From NCBI GenBank assembly GCA_963805495.1, contig CAWDUQ010000002.1:1674001-1738000 (forward strand): a DNA stretch of 64,000 nucleotides, written 5' to 3'. Below are positions 41,929 to 51,516 of the stretch, piece after piece. The translations under genes were made by a program, and so were the position numbers. The stretch's first letter is position 1. Each line of letters begins with the position of its first letter. Under the pieces are notes generated by a model, which worked only from the letters and a program-made list of their open reading frames with translations, was not told where the DNA came from and ran no database searches. The DNA comes from DAHUXD01 sp963805495 (lineage in GTDB: Bacteria; Acidobacteriota; Thermoanaerobaculia; UBA5066; Gp7-AA6).

Positions 41929-44238
41929 CTACTGCAGGTTGAACGTCTTGACGATGAACACCGCCATCTGGCCGCGCGTGTTCGGGTTGCCCGGGCAGTA
42001 GTTGCCGCCGCCGCAGCCGCCGGTGATGTTCTCGGCGGCGAGCTGCTCGATCCAGTCGGCGAAGGAGGACGGGCACGCCACGTCGCCGAACATTCCTGTG
42101 CAGGGCGGCGGCACGTAGGCCGAGCCGTGCTCGGCCTTCAGGAGGAAGACCGCCATCTGGTCCCTCCGCACGGGGTTCGCCGGGCAATAGAGACCCCCGC
42201 CGCAGCCGGTCGTGATGCCGGCCGCGGCGAACGCCTCGACCCAGTCGGCGAAGGCCGACGGGCACGGCACGTCCCCGAAGATCCCCGCGCAGGGCGGCGG
42301 GACGTAGCAGATCCCGTTCAAGGCCTTCAGCAGGAACACGGCCATCTGCTGGCGCAGGGTCGGGAGCGAGGAACCGTACGACCCTCCCCCGACTCCGGCG
42401 GTGATCCCGTGGCGCACGAGAATGGAGATGTAGGAGTAGAACTGGTGCGCCGGCGGCACGTCGGCGAAGTCGACGCTCCAGGCCCGCGGGATCGTGCCCG
42501 TCCGTCCGGAGGGATTGACGACCGTGACGTCCCAGATGCCGCCCGGCACCGCCGGGGCCTTGGCGTTGAAGAAGACGGTCGCGCCGAACGCGATGTTCGT
42601 CATCGGGATTCCGCCGATCGTCGCCGTCAGGCCGTTTTCGAAGTTCGTTCCGAAGACCTGGACGGCCGTCCCGGCCGGGCCGGTCGACGGCGTGATGGTG
42701 AACGGGAGGCGTTGCGAGAACTCCGAGGTCCGCCCCGTCGCGTCGGTCGCCGTGGCCGAGATGCGCGAGCCCGCGGCGACCGCGACCGGCAGCGTGACGT
42801 CGTACGCCGTGAGGCCGCTGCCGTCGACCGTCAGCGGAGACGTCCCGAGCCAGGTCTCCCCTTCCAGGTAGTCCTGGGGATTCTCCGAGCACGGCGGGTT
42901 GGCGTAGAAGTCGAGCGTGTAGCTGCCTGGATCGGTCTGCAAAACACCCTTCACGCGCACGCTGGCGCTGCCGGGCGCCAGTGCCGAGATGTCGACGCTT
43001 CCGACGAGCGGGAAGTTCTGGGACGCGTCGCCCTCGGTCGGGTCGTTCGGCGTGGGTCCGGCGACGTCCTGGTCGATCCCCAGCGCGTCGTTGTCATGGA
43101 TGGAGTTGCCGCGGATGGTCGTCCGGGTCCCCAGATTCCAGATGCCCGTCTGGTTGAAGGCGACGACGTTGGCCTCTCCCGCCGCGGTCCCTCCGATCCG
43201 CGTGTCGGTCACGGCCGTCGAGTTGACGGTGATGCCGAAGCCGTTGGGAAGCGGCAGGGTCCCCCCGGCATCCACACCGACGAAGTTGCCGAGGATCTCG
43301 GCGCCGTCCCCGCCGTTGAGGACGATGCCTGAAACGTTTCCGGACACGACGTTGCGGGCGGAGGCCGTCGTCCCGCCCACTTTCAGCAGCGCGGCGCTGC
43401 CGGCGACCTGGATTCCCGTTGTGTTCTCGATCGCGAGCGTGCCGGTCGCATCCGTGCCGATGCGGTTGCCGGCGACGAGCGTGGCCGTCGAGCCCGTGAG
43501 ATCGATCCCCACCGTGTTGCCCGAAATGACATTGCCCGCGCCCGCGGCCGTTCCGCCGATGGAGTTGCCGCTGCCGCCCGACAGGGAAACGCCGGCCTGG
43601 TTGGCGAGGGGCTGCGTGCCGTCGACCTTCGTTCCGATCCGGTTGCCCCGGATCAGGTTGTCGTTCCCGCCCACGATCCTCACGCCGTAGCCGACGTTGC
43701 CCGAAATCAGGTTGCGCGCGCTCGCCGTCGTCCCCCCGACCAGATTCCCGTTCGAGTCGATCAGGATCCCGATTCCGTTGCCGAAGGCCTGCGTCCCGGC
43801 CGGATTCGTGCCGATGAAGCAGGCCTCGACCGTATTGCCGCCGCCGCCGAGTTGGAGGCCCGTGGCCAGGTCCGAGAACGCCAGCCCGCGGACGGTCGTT
43901 CCGCCGCCGGAGATGGCGAGGCCCGTGCCGTTGAAGAGTCCCTGGCGGATCTGGAAAAGCGGCGTGCCCGCGTACCCGGCCTGCGTCGTGCCGTCGATGA
44001 TGACGGGGTCCGTGACGGTGGGCAGAGGTGCCCCGAGAAGCATCATGAAGGGCCCTGTCCCGGGAATATCGAACGCGATGGTGTCGAGGACTCCGACGCT
44101 CGCGTTGGAGTCGAGGATCGCCTGCCGCAGCGAGCCCGGGGTGTTGTCGATGGCGGTCGTCACGGTGTAGGTCGCGGCGGAAGCCGCCGCGGCCGCAGAG
44201 AACCACAGGGCTCCGAGAAACCGAGCGCGGTTGCGCAT
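41929..44238 (-). CDS. Exported beta-helix protein with IPT/TIG and three SLH domains
   Basis: 769 residues, ATG 44238 behind CCGGAGG. Signal peptide, then a right-handed parallel beta-helix (about 25-420) with repeated GNVISGNTVGI / RNVVSGNVSGIVL / GNRIGTDATGTL turns as in CSLREA/NosD-like proteins. An IPT/TIG domain follows (about 500-580, GPAGTAVQVFGTNFENGLTA), then three SLH domains (about 590-769: YSYISILVRHGITAGVGGGSY, FADWVEAFAAAGITTGCGGG, FADWIEQLAAENITGGCGGG). Secreted; the SLH part suggests cell-envelope attachment. Confidence 0.88.
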   Translation of the reverse strand: MRNRARFLGALWFSAAAAASAATYTVTTAIDNTPGSLRQAILDSNASVGVLDTIAFDIPGTGPFMMLLGAPLPTVTDPVIIDGTTQAGYAGTPLFQIRQGLFNGTGLAISGGGTTVRGLAFSDLATGLQLGGGGNTVEACFIGTNPAGTQAFGNGIGILIDSNGNLVGGTTASARNLISGNVGYGVRIVGGNDNLIRGNRIGTKVDGTQPLANQAGVSLSGGSGNSIGGTAAGAGNVISGNTVGIDLTGSTATLVAGNRIGTDATGTLAIENTTGIQVAGSAALLKVGGTTASARNVVSGNVSGIVLNGGDGAEILGNFVGVDAGGTLPLPNGFGITVNSTAVTDTRIGGTAAGEANVVAFNQTGIWNLGTRTTIRGNSIHDNDALGIDQDVAGPTPNDPTEGDASQNFPLVGSVDISALAPGSASVRVKGVLQTDPGSYTLDFYANPPCSENPQDYLEGETWLGTSPLTVDGSGLTAYDVTLPVAVAAGSRISATATDATGRTSEFSQRLPFTITPSTGPAGTAVQVFGTNFENGLTATIGGIPMTNIAFGATVFFNAKAPAVPGGIWDVTVVNPSGRTGTIPRAWSVDFADVPPAHQFYSYISILVRHGITAGVGGGSYGSSLPTLRQQMAVFLLKALNGICYVPPPCAGIFGDVPCPSAFADWVEAFAAAGITTGCGGGLYCPANPVRRDQMAVFLLKAEHGSAYVPPPCTGMFGDVACPSSFADWIEQLAAENITGGCGGGNYCPGNPNTRGQMAVFIVKTFNLQ

Positions 44239-44375
44239 GGAGACCTCCGGTCGCAAACCCCGAGTCTATTTCGGCCGGCCGCTTCGATCCAGGCGTTCGG
44301 GACGAGGCGTGGGGCACCAGGACAAAGGACACTCGCGGCGCGGGCACCCCGCAAGCCAGTCCTCCTTCCGGGCCG

Positions 44376-44505
44376 CGCCGAAAGCTCAGCAAAAGGTCGA
44401 GAAGGCGATGCACGAGCGTAAGTGGGGCACCCTGCGGTCTCCGGGAGCTCGTGAAAAAGGGTCGAGTCGGAAACAGGCGATCGCCATCGGCCGGGGCCGA
44501 CCGGG
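44376..44505 (+). pseudogene. Decayed second copy of DUF6496
   Basis: Reads KAQQKVEKAMHERKWGTLRS and SSRKQAIAIG, matching ASQKVERALHERKGGTLKS and TSRKQAIAIG of the gene at 38660. It lacks a start codon with ribosome site, and similarity is lost after IAIG. Probably a remnant. Confidence 0.55.
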
Positions 44506-44576
44506 AGAACCGGGTCCCACCCACGGTCGCTCTCTCTTCCGGACTCGCGGGATCTTGCGGAACCGAGCTCCGGCGC

Positions 44577-47500
44577 TCAGCCGCCGAGAACGTCCCGGAC
44601 GGCGCGAAGGATTTCCGTGCTTCGATAGGGCTTGCGCACCGTGGCCCGGACCCCGGACTCTTCCATCGCTTTCCGCTGCTCCGCGTCGATGTTGCCGCTC
44701 GCCACGATGCAGCGAACGTCGGGGTCCCGATCGCGCATCTGGAGAAACGCCTGCCATCCCGCCAGCCGCGGCAGGCCGAGATCGAGCAGGACCGCGCCGA
44801 TTCGCTCGGCGTTCTCCGCGTGACAACGCACGGCTTCCCGACCATCGAGGGCCGTGAGCACCTCGAACCCCTCCTCCTCGAGGATCTCCTTGATGGGGTC
44901 CAGAAGCGCCTTTTCGTCCTCGACGATCAGAATCGTCGCCGGAACGCGCCCCAGGGGCGGCGGGGCGGGCGCCGCGCGAGGCACTCCGCGACGGCCACCT
45001 TCCCCGGTCCCGGTGGACGCCCGGCGGCCCACCGTCGCCGCAACGTAGATGCGCACCGTCGTACCTTTCCCGATCTCGCTCTCGACGTCGATGAATCCAC
45101 GGTGCGAATTGACGATGCCGTACACCACCGAGAGACCCAGCCCCTGCCCGCCCGCCCCCTTGGTCGAGAAGAATGGCTCGAACATCCGCTCCCGTGTCTC
45201 GCCGTCGATGCCGTGACCCGTATCCGCGACACACAACTCGACGAAACGCCCGCCGGACGCCTCGGGGAACTTGGCTCGCAGGGTCTCCGCCGTCACGACG
45301 TCGCTACCGAGCGTCAAGACTCCCCCCCGGGGCATCGCATCGCGGGCATTGACCGCGAGGTTGAGAACGGCCTGATGCAGCTGATTCGGGTCGGCGTGGA
45401 CGCGCGGCACCCGGCGGGCGAGCTTCGTCGCAATCTTGATCTGCTTCGGAAACGTCTCCCGGAGCATCAACTCCACTTCACGCACCACGGCGTTCACGTC
45501 GGTCGGCTCGAAGGCGACGTCGGTCTTGCGGGCGAAAGTCAGCAGCTGGCGCACGACCGCCGCACCCCGTTCCACGGCTTTCCGGATCGATCGTGAGCTG
45601 CCCGCGCGGCGGTCGACCGCGAGGTCGGCCCGGGACAACAGCTCGGCGTGGGCCGAGATGATGTTGAGGAGATTGTTGAAGTCGTGCGCGACGCCGCCGG
45701 CCAGCCTCCCGACCGAATCGAGTTTCTGCATCTGCCGCACCTGGTCCTGCAACCGGGAGCGCTCGGTCAGGTCGCGAAGGTTCGCCTGAAGGACCTGTCG
45801 ATCGCCGAGCCGATACGTGTACAGGACGGCCTCGACGAGGACGGCCTGGCCGCCCCGGTTGCGCAGCCTCACCTCGGGATCGAGATGAAAGCCTTCCTCG
45901 ACGGTCCGGGAGAAGCGGGCCCGCGCAGCGACGGGATCCTCGAAGACCTCCAGCTCCCACGGCGGCCGGCCGATCAGCTCGGACCGCGCGTAGCCCAGCA
46001 GCTCCTCGAGATACGGGTTGGCATCCAGGAGCTCGCCGGTCGCCGCATCCGCCAGCCAGATTCCTTCCCGTGCCGTTTCGAAGATGCGCCGGTAGCGGAA
46101 CTCGGAGCTCCGCAGCGCCTCTTGCGCCCGCATGCGGTCGGTCAGGTCCTCGAAGGCCAGCAGAACGAGGGGGTCTTCCTCGCCCGGCAGACGGACGCGC
46201 CTTCCGTTGAGCCGGAGCGTCCGCTCCCCGACGCCCTCGATCTCGACCGTCAGGTCGTGGTCCCGGATCGGCGCCTTCTCGCGGAGTGCTCCCTGGAGAA
46301 GCTCCCGCAAGCTCGAATCCGCCGCCCCGAGGTTCCAGAGCTCGAGCAGCGGCCGGCCCTCGATCCCGTCCGGGACCGTGCCGAAGCTGCGATGGAACGA
46401 CTGGTTCGCCGTCCGGACCCGGAGGCTGGAGTCGATGACGACGATCGCTTCCCGGATGGTTTCGACGAGAGCCTCGGCGTAGCGGCGCGCACGGTGGACC
46501 TGCTCCAGGCTCTTCTTGATCGGATCGATGTCGAAGAAGGCGAGAACGGCGCCGTCGATGCGTTTGTCCGTGGTGCGGTAGGGCCGGGCGTGCATCTGCA
46601 GCCACCGATCGTGATCGTCCTGAATCTCGAGCTCCTGAGGCTCGCCGTTCCGGATCACCTCGAACACCACAGCCTGGAGGTCGATCGCCTTCAGATTGGG
46701 ACGGATGTCCCGGATCCGCCGGCCAGCGTCGGCGGCGATCAGGTTCAGGAGCTTCTCGGCGGGGGGCGTGAAACGCCGGAGCCGCCCCTCGCGGTCGAGC
46801 ATGACGATCGGGAGCCGGACCCCCGTGAGCAGATTGACAAGGTCGTCGTTGAGCCGGGTCAACTCGGTGTTGCGGTTCTGCATCTCCTCGTTGACGGTCG
46901 TCAGCTCCTCGTTGGTCGACTGGAGTTCCTCCTTTGCCGTTTCGAGCTCTTCGTTGGTGGACTGCAACTCCTCGTTGGAGGAGAGGATCTCCTCGTTGGC
47001 CGATTTCAGCTCCTCGTTGGAGGCTTCCGTCGTCTCGATGATCGCCTGGAGATGTTCGCGGGTTTCCGCCAGCTCCTGCTCGAGCTGAGCGATCATCGCG
47101 CGGCCGCCGCGGGACGCGGGCGCCGGACGGGAGGCCGGCGCGGGCCGGCGGGTCTTCGACGCGGCCTCTTCGAAAAGAACGACATAGTGCCTTGGATCGC
47201 GCCCATTCCCGCCGAGGGGTACGACTTCCACGTCCACGGAGCGGGTATGACCGTCCTGCCGCACGCGCACCTTCTCCCGGCGGACGGTCTTCCCGGTGCG
47301 CCGGGCCTTCAACAAGCCCGAACGCAAATCCCCGAGGAGTCCCTCGCGCGCCATCTTCATCACGTTCAGGCTGGCCGCCCCGGCCGGCGCCTCGAGGTAG
47401 GCGCCAGTGCGCCCGCGGAACTGCACCACGTTGCCGACCTCGTCCACGACGACCCCGGCCGGCCCGTAGCGCCCGAGCACCAGCCGGTCGGCCTCCCTCT

Positions 47501-49121
47501 GAAGGTCGATCGGTGGTCCATCCGGCGGCCGCTCCTCCGCTGCCGGCCCGGCCACCGCCGGACCCGCGCGCGCGAAGTCGACGAGAGGCCGCGGCGGCCC
47601 CGGACGCCGCGTGAAGATCCGGTGGTTGCGGTCCAGCGCAGCGAAGAGATCGCCGAAACCCGCGATCGTCTCCGCGCTCCCGAGAAGTAGATAGCCCGAC
47701 GGCCGCAGCGCGTAGTGCAGGAGCGGGATCACCCGCTTCTGGAGAGCCGGCTCCATGTAGATCAGGAGGTTTCGGCAGCTGACCAGATCGACGTTGGAGA
47801 AGGGCGGATCCGTCGCGACGTTCTGGCGCGCGAAGACGCATACATCGCGGACGTTTCGCGAGATCTGCCAGCCCTTTTCGGCCCGGACGAAGAAGCGCTT
47901 CAAGCGGCGCGGAGCGACATCGGCGAGCGCGTTCTCGAGGTAGAAGCCCGTCCGGGCCTTCTCGATCGCCGCCTCGGCGATGTCCGTCGCGAAGATCTGG
48001 ACCGGCGGGCGCACGTCCTGCGCCTCGATCGTCTCGAAGAGCGCGATCGCGAGCGAATACACCTCCTCTCCCGTCGAACAGCCCGGCACCCACACGCGGA
48101 TCGGAACGCTGCCCGGCCTTCGGCGCAGCAATGCCGGGAACACCTCGCCCTGAAGCGTCTCGAAGACCTCGGGATCGCGAAAGAAGGCGGTGACCGTGAT
48201 GAGGATGTCTTCGTGCAGTGCCAGGCTCTCGGCGCGGTCCCTGCGCAGCAGCTCGGCGTACGCGCGCAGCGTGTCGACCTTCCGCAGCGCCATCCGCCGG
48301 GCGATCCGGCGTCTCACCGTCGACTGTCGATACCCCGAAAAGTCGACTTGCGTTTCGTTGCGGAGGATCGCCAGGACGCGAGCATAGTCTGCGTCGGCCG
48401 CGGAAGGAGGCGGCGGCGGCGCCGGGAGCTCCGGTCGGACGTAAGGATGCTTCGCCATCCGCGCGATCTCGCGGGCGATCGTCTCGGGAGAACCCACGAA
48501 ATCGACAGCCCCCGCGGCGATTGCGGCGCGCGGCATGTCGTGGAAGCGGGCGGTCTCCTCGTCCTGGGCGAACGTGACCCCGCCCCCGGCCTTGATCGCG
48601 CGCAGGCCGAGAGCGCCGTCCGACAAGGTGCCGGAGAGGACGATTCCAATCGCGCGGCTCCCGTAGCCCTCCGCCACGGAAAAGAAGAAGTGGTCGATGG
48701 ACCGCTCCTTCGCGAGGCGCCGCGACCGGGGCTCCACCCGAAACGACCCGTCCGCCAGCCGGATGTCGGCGCTGGAGGGGATGACGTAGACGCGGTCGGG
48801 CTCGACGCGCATGCCGGCGGCGATCTCGAGGACCGGCATCCGCGTGGAGCGGCTGAGGATCTCCTTCAGCAGGCTGTCTCTCTTGGGATCGAGGTGCTGA
48901 ACCAGGACGAACGCCATGCCGGAATCGGAAGGCAGGTGGCGCAGCAGCTGCGTGAAGGCCTCGAGGCCACCGGCGGAGGCGCCGACGCCGACGATCGGGG
49001 ACGCCCGGTCTTTCCCCGGGGCGGACGACCGGACCCGCGGGCGGCGCGAAGCGGCACGGTCCCGCGAGCGGGGCTTCACCGACCGCCGGGGCCGGTTCGA
49101 CTGACTCCGAAGCCGCGACAT
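44577..49121 (-). CDS. CheB-CheR-PAS-HisKA-HATPase-REC fusion kinase
   Basis: 1514 residues. CheB methylesterase (about 40-230: GVGASAGGLEAFTQLL with Ser, LVQHLDPKRDSLL, GIVLSGTLSDGALG), CheR methyltransferase (about 250-510: FFRDPEVFETLQ, VWVPGCSTGEEVYSLA, LLIYMEPALQKR), a long Glu/Asn/Ser coiled coil (SANEEILSSNEELQSTNEEL), a PAS_10-like domain, two more PAS domains, HisKA (VAHDFNNLLNIISAHAELL), HATPase_c (GQGLGLSVVYG) and a receiver (AVLLDLGLPRLAG). Cytoplasmic. This CheB-CheR-PAS type is known in many bacteria; its methylation target here is unknown, since no MCP is in view. Confidence 0.93.
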   Translation of the reverse strand: MSRLRSQSNRPRRSVKPRSRDRAASRRPRVRSSAPGKDRASPIVGVGASAGGLEAFTQLLRHLPSDSGMAFVLVQHLDPKRDSLLKEILSRSTRMPVLEIAAGMRVEPDRVYVIPSSADIRLADGSFRVEPRSRRLAKERSIDHFFFSVAEGYGSRAIGIVLSGTLSDGALGLRAIKAGGGVTFAQDEETARFHDMPRAAIAAGAVDFVGSPETIAREIARMAKHPYVRPELPAPPPPPSAADADYARVLAILRNETQVDFSGYRQSTVRRRIARRMALRKVDTLRAYAELLRRDRAESLALHEDILITVTAFFRDPEVFETLQGEVFPALLRRRPGSVPIRVWVPGCSTGEEVYSLAIALFETIEAQDVRPPVQIFATDIAEAAIEKARTGFYLENALADVAPRRLKRFFVRAEKGWQISRNVRDVCVFARQNVATDPPFSNVDLVSCRNLLIYMEPALQKRVIPLLHYALRPSGYLLLGSAETIAGFGDLFAALDRNHRIFTRRPGPPRPLVDFARAGPAVAGPAAEERPPDGPPIDLQREADRLVLGRYGPAGVVVDEVGNVVQFRGRTGAYLEAPAGAASLNVMKMAREGLLGDLRSGLLKARRTGKTVRREKVRVRQDGHTRSVDVEVVPLGGNGRDPRHYVVLFEEAASKTRRPAPASRPAPASRGGRAMIAQLEQELAETREHLQAIIETTEASNEELKSANEEILSSNEELQSTNEELETAKEELQSTNEELTTVNEEMQNRNTELTRLNDDLVNLLTGVRLPIVMLDREGRLRRFTPPAEKLLNLIAADAGRRIRDIRPNLKAIDLQAVVFEVIRNGEPQELEIQDDHDRWLQMHARPYRTTDKRIDGAVLAFFDIDPIKKSLEQVHRARRYAEALVETIREAIVVIDSSLRVRTANQSFHRSFGTVPDGIEGRPLLELWNLGAADSSLRELLQGALREKAPIRDHDLTVEIEGVGERTLRLNGRRVRLPGEEDPLVLLAFEDLTDRMRAQEALRSSEFRYRRIFETAREGIWLADAATGELLDANPYLEELLGYARSELIGRPPWELEVFEDPVAARARFSRTVEEGFHLDPEVRLRNRGGQAVLVEAVLYTYRLGDRQVLQANLRDLTERSRLQDQVRQMQKLDSVGRLAGGVAHDFNNLLNIISAHAELLSRADLAVDRRAGSSRSIRKAVERGAAVVRQLLTFARKTDVAFEPTDVNAVVREVELMLRETFPKQIKIATKLARRVPRVHADPNQLHQAVLNLAVNARDAMPRGGVLTLGSDVVTAETLRAKFPEASGGRFVELCVADTGHGIDGETRERMFEPFFSTKGAGGQGLGLSVVYGIVNSHRGFIDVESEIGKGTTVRIYVAATVGRRASTGTGEGGRRGVPRAAPAPPPLGRVPATILIVEDEKALLDPIKEILEEEGFEVLTALDGREAVRCHAENAERIGAVLLDLGLPRLAGWQAFLQMRDRDPDVRCIVASGNIDAEQRKAMEESGVRATVRKPYRSTEILRAVRDVLGG

Positions 49122-49267
49122 GACCGCTTCACCTTGCCCGCAACCAGATTAGTCTATCTGCTCGTCCCCGGGCTTTTCCCGCACCTTCGCCGGCACGAAA
49201 CCGGGAGTCTTGCAGGGCGGGGCCAGGGGGCCTCTGCGGCCGGCAGTGTCGACGGGTCCGGCCTCCG

Positions 49268-49510
49268 TCAGTGGCCCCCCGAAAGACAATCGAGGAGCGA
49301 CCGCAACGCTTCGGGCCGAAGCGGCTTGAGCAGGTACGGTCGAAACCCGGCTCCGTCGACCGGCGGCGATCCGACTCGTCTCCCCAACCGGTGACCGCGA
49401 CCAGAACGACGTCCCGTCCCCATGGGCGACGGCGAATCTTCTCGGCGGCCGCGAGTCCGGTCATCCGCGGAAGGCCGATATCCATCAGGATCCATTCGGG
49501 ATGCCAGGAT
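49268..49510 (-). pseudogene. Response-regulator fragment with frameshift
   Basis: Minus strand reads HPEWILMDIGLPRMTGLAAA and RDVVLVAVTGWGDESDRRRS, then, after a 1-base shift near 49330, GFRPYLLKPLRPEALRSLLD to a stop at 49268. This is the second half of a receiver domain (acceptor Asp, Thr, Lys present). The first half cannot be found upstream in any frame. Confidence 0.65.
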
Positions 49511-49515
49511 TTCGG

Positions 49516-49810
49516 GTCGGAGCGCCCGAGGCCCGAGGAGGGGAACTCCCGCCAGCCGGAAAGCGAGTTTCGGAACAGGCCCGCGGGGGCAAAACGGCAG
49601 AGCCGACGGCCAGCGAATGTTCCACGCTCCCAAAAAAATGTAAACCAGGTGCCGGAACGGAATCGGCCCGCCAGGCGCAACGCCGGAACCTTTCCCCGGG
49701 AGCCCGGGACCGAGCGAGCCACCCCCGTGGGCCGGGGAAGAGCGGGATCCGGTCCGCTCGCCGCCGCGGCAGTCTGCGAGGAAAGGCCGGCGGACGCGGT
49801 GCGGCTGGAC
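49516..49810. other. Intergenic region, no recognised gene
   Basis: About 295 bases between the receiver fragment and the DUF748 stop. No supported gene; a run of seven A at 49632-49638 is the only notable feature. Confidence 0.4.
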
Positions 49811-51436
49811 CTACCCGCCATTCCGGGCCTTCACCTGTCGGTCGAAGCCCGGGAGGATCGCCCGGACGAATGCGTTCTCGAGAACGCCGCCCAGGACGTC
49901 GAAAAAGCTCGAGTGGGCGTCGCCGACCGGGCCCTCGATCGTGGCGTTGGTCGCCACCTGGTCGCGCTCCCGGTTCTTCAGAACGTCGGAGGCGATGTCG
50001 ACGATCCGCTCGTATGCCTTTCTCAGAAAGCCCTTCCCCTTCTCCTGACGGGAATCGTAGACGTCGACGTCCTTGAAGATCGGCTTCACATATCCCTTCA
50101 GGTGCGCTTCATGGACGTCGATCTCCGAGTAGAGCTGGAACGTACCTCCGGCCACATCGAACTTTCCGAAGGCCCGGAAGAGACCGTTGAGATCGGTCAT
50201 CGGCGTCGGGCCCACGGCCACCTTGAGTTTCAGGTCGGGGCTTCCGCGGGTCGGCCGGAACGTGCCGTCGGCCTCGACTTTCCCCGAGCCCTGGAACCTC
50301 CCGGTCAGGGTCGCGTGCGCAGTGCGGCCGGGCGGGAGGGTGTCGAGACCCTCGACCGTCGCGTCGGCACGGTCGACGAAGAGGCGATAGTCCGGCTCCC
50401 GCGAAGTGTCGCGAAGCTCGAGACGGGAGTCCACGAGCCGGAAACGAGCCAGTCGCAGCTCCCAGGGAACCCGACCTTCGCGGCGAGGGGGTGCAGCAGC
50501 GGCCGGCGCCAGACCGTGTTCCTGAGCGCCCGGACGCCGCTTCTCGTAGCCGATCCGGACACCCGACACGACGAGCTCCGGCAGGATCAGGCGACGAACG
50601 CCCGGGGCGAACTCGAGCTCGCCGTGGGCCGTCAGCGACCCGCCCGCCACCAGGACGTTCCAGTGGTCGACGACCGAATGGAACGGATCGAGAGGGATCG
50701 CGTCGAGCGCGAGGCGTCCGCGGACACCGACGTACGGCTCGGCCAGAAAGTCCGCGTGGCCTTCGAACGACGCCCTTCCCGTCCGGAAAACGACCGCGCT
50801 CGCCTCCACCGGCGAAGGGTACGTGCGCTCCTGCGAGTGGATGTTGCGGATGTTCGAGGCCCTCAGCGCGACCCGGCTCACCTCCAGTGGATGCTCCGGG
50901 TCCCGGTCGACGTAAGTCAGCGAGCCGTCGCGGATGCGCAGCAGGTTGATCTTCAAGGGATAGATAGCCTCGACGGCCTCCTGCCAGCCCTTTCGCCCCG
51001 CCGGAATCTCGTCGCTCAATTCGCTCCGCAGCTGCGCCAGGTGGATCCACGCCCGGGGGCGATCGATGGCGAAGTCGGCGACCACCCGCAGGAACAGGAG
51101 CTCCTTCCAATGCACACTCGCATGCAGCCGCGGGATCACGAGAACCGCCGGTTCCCGATGTGCCGACTGGCGCAGCACGACGTCGCGCAGAGTGATCGAG
51201 AAGCCGAGCGGCTGAAAGCGTGCGCCGCCAACGCGGATCTCGTAGCCGGTCAGGTGGGAGTTCATCCTCGACTCGATCGAGCGCCGCAACGCTTCGTTGG
51301 GAACGAGACCGAGAAGGCCCAGAACGGCCAGGACAGCCGCGCCGACGAGCGCCCCCCGAAGGCGCAGGCGCGGCTTTCTCGCCGGCCGGGGCTTCGACAC
51401 GACTTCCGGACGCGCGCGCGGCGCGGTGGCGCTCAT
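49811..51436 (-). CDS. DUF748/AsmA-like membrane protein
   Basis: 541 residues, ATG 51436. Basic N-terminus and one helix (ALVGAAVLAVLGLLGLV), then a long beta-rich DUF748 domain (GYEIRVGGARFQPLGFSITL, RPRAWIHLAQL, VSRVALRASNI, VGVRGRLALDAIPLDPF, GTFQLYSEIDVHEAHLKGYV). Such proteins are AsmA-like bridges or tethers in the periplasm, linked to lipid transport to the outer membrane. The sigma-54-like site ends only 12 bases before the ATG. Confidence 0.86.
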   Translation of the reverse strand: MSATAPRARPEVVSKPRPARKPRLRLRGALVGAAVLAVLGLLGLVPNEALRRSIESRMNSHLTGYEIRVGGARFQPLGFSITLRDVVLRQSAHREPAVLVIPRLHASVHWKELLFLRVVADFAIDRPRAWIHLAQLRSELSDEIPAGRKGWQEAVEAIYPLKINLLRIRDGSLTYVDRDPEHPLEVSRVALRASNIRNIHSQERTYPSPVEASAVVFRTGRASFEGHADFLAEPYVGVRGRLALDAIPLDPFHSVVDHWNVLVAGGSLTAHGELEFAPGVRRLILPELVVSGVRIGYEKRRPGAQEHGLAPAAAAPPRREGRVPWELRLARFRLVDSRLELRDTSREPDYRLFVDRADATVEGLDTLPPGRTAHATLTGRFQGSGKVEADGTFRPTRGSPDLKLKVAVGPTPMTDLNGLFRAFGKFDVAGGTFQLYSEIDVHEAHLKGYVKPIFKDVDVYDSRQEKGKGFLRKAYERIVDIASDVLKNRERDQVATNATIEGPVGDAHSSFFDVLGGVLENAFVRAILPGFDRQVKARNGG

Positions 51437-51447
51437 ACCGCCGAATT

Positions 51448-51463
51448 CGCAAGGTCGATGCCA
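51448..51463 (-). promoter_or_regulatory. Sigma-54-like promoter of DUF748 gene
   Basis: Minus strand TGGCATCGACCTTGCG: 9 of 11 positions. The start point would coincide with the ATG (leaderless). Confidence 0.5.
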
Positions 51464-51516
51464 GGTTGGGAGCGGCGCGGCCGGAGACCCGGCCGGGAAC
51501 AGCGCCCGGTCCCTCG

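Noticed and set aside
45478..48093. 871-codon frame overlapping the CheB-CheR fusion on the same strand
   Set aside because: Out of frame with the 1514-residue protein, Arg/Ala/Gly-rich and without any conserved motif.
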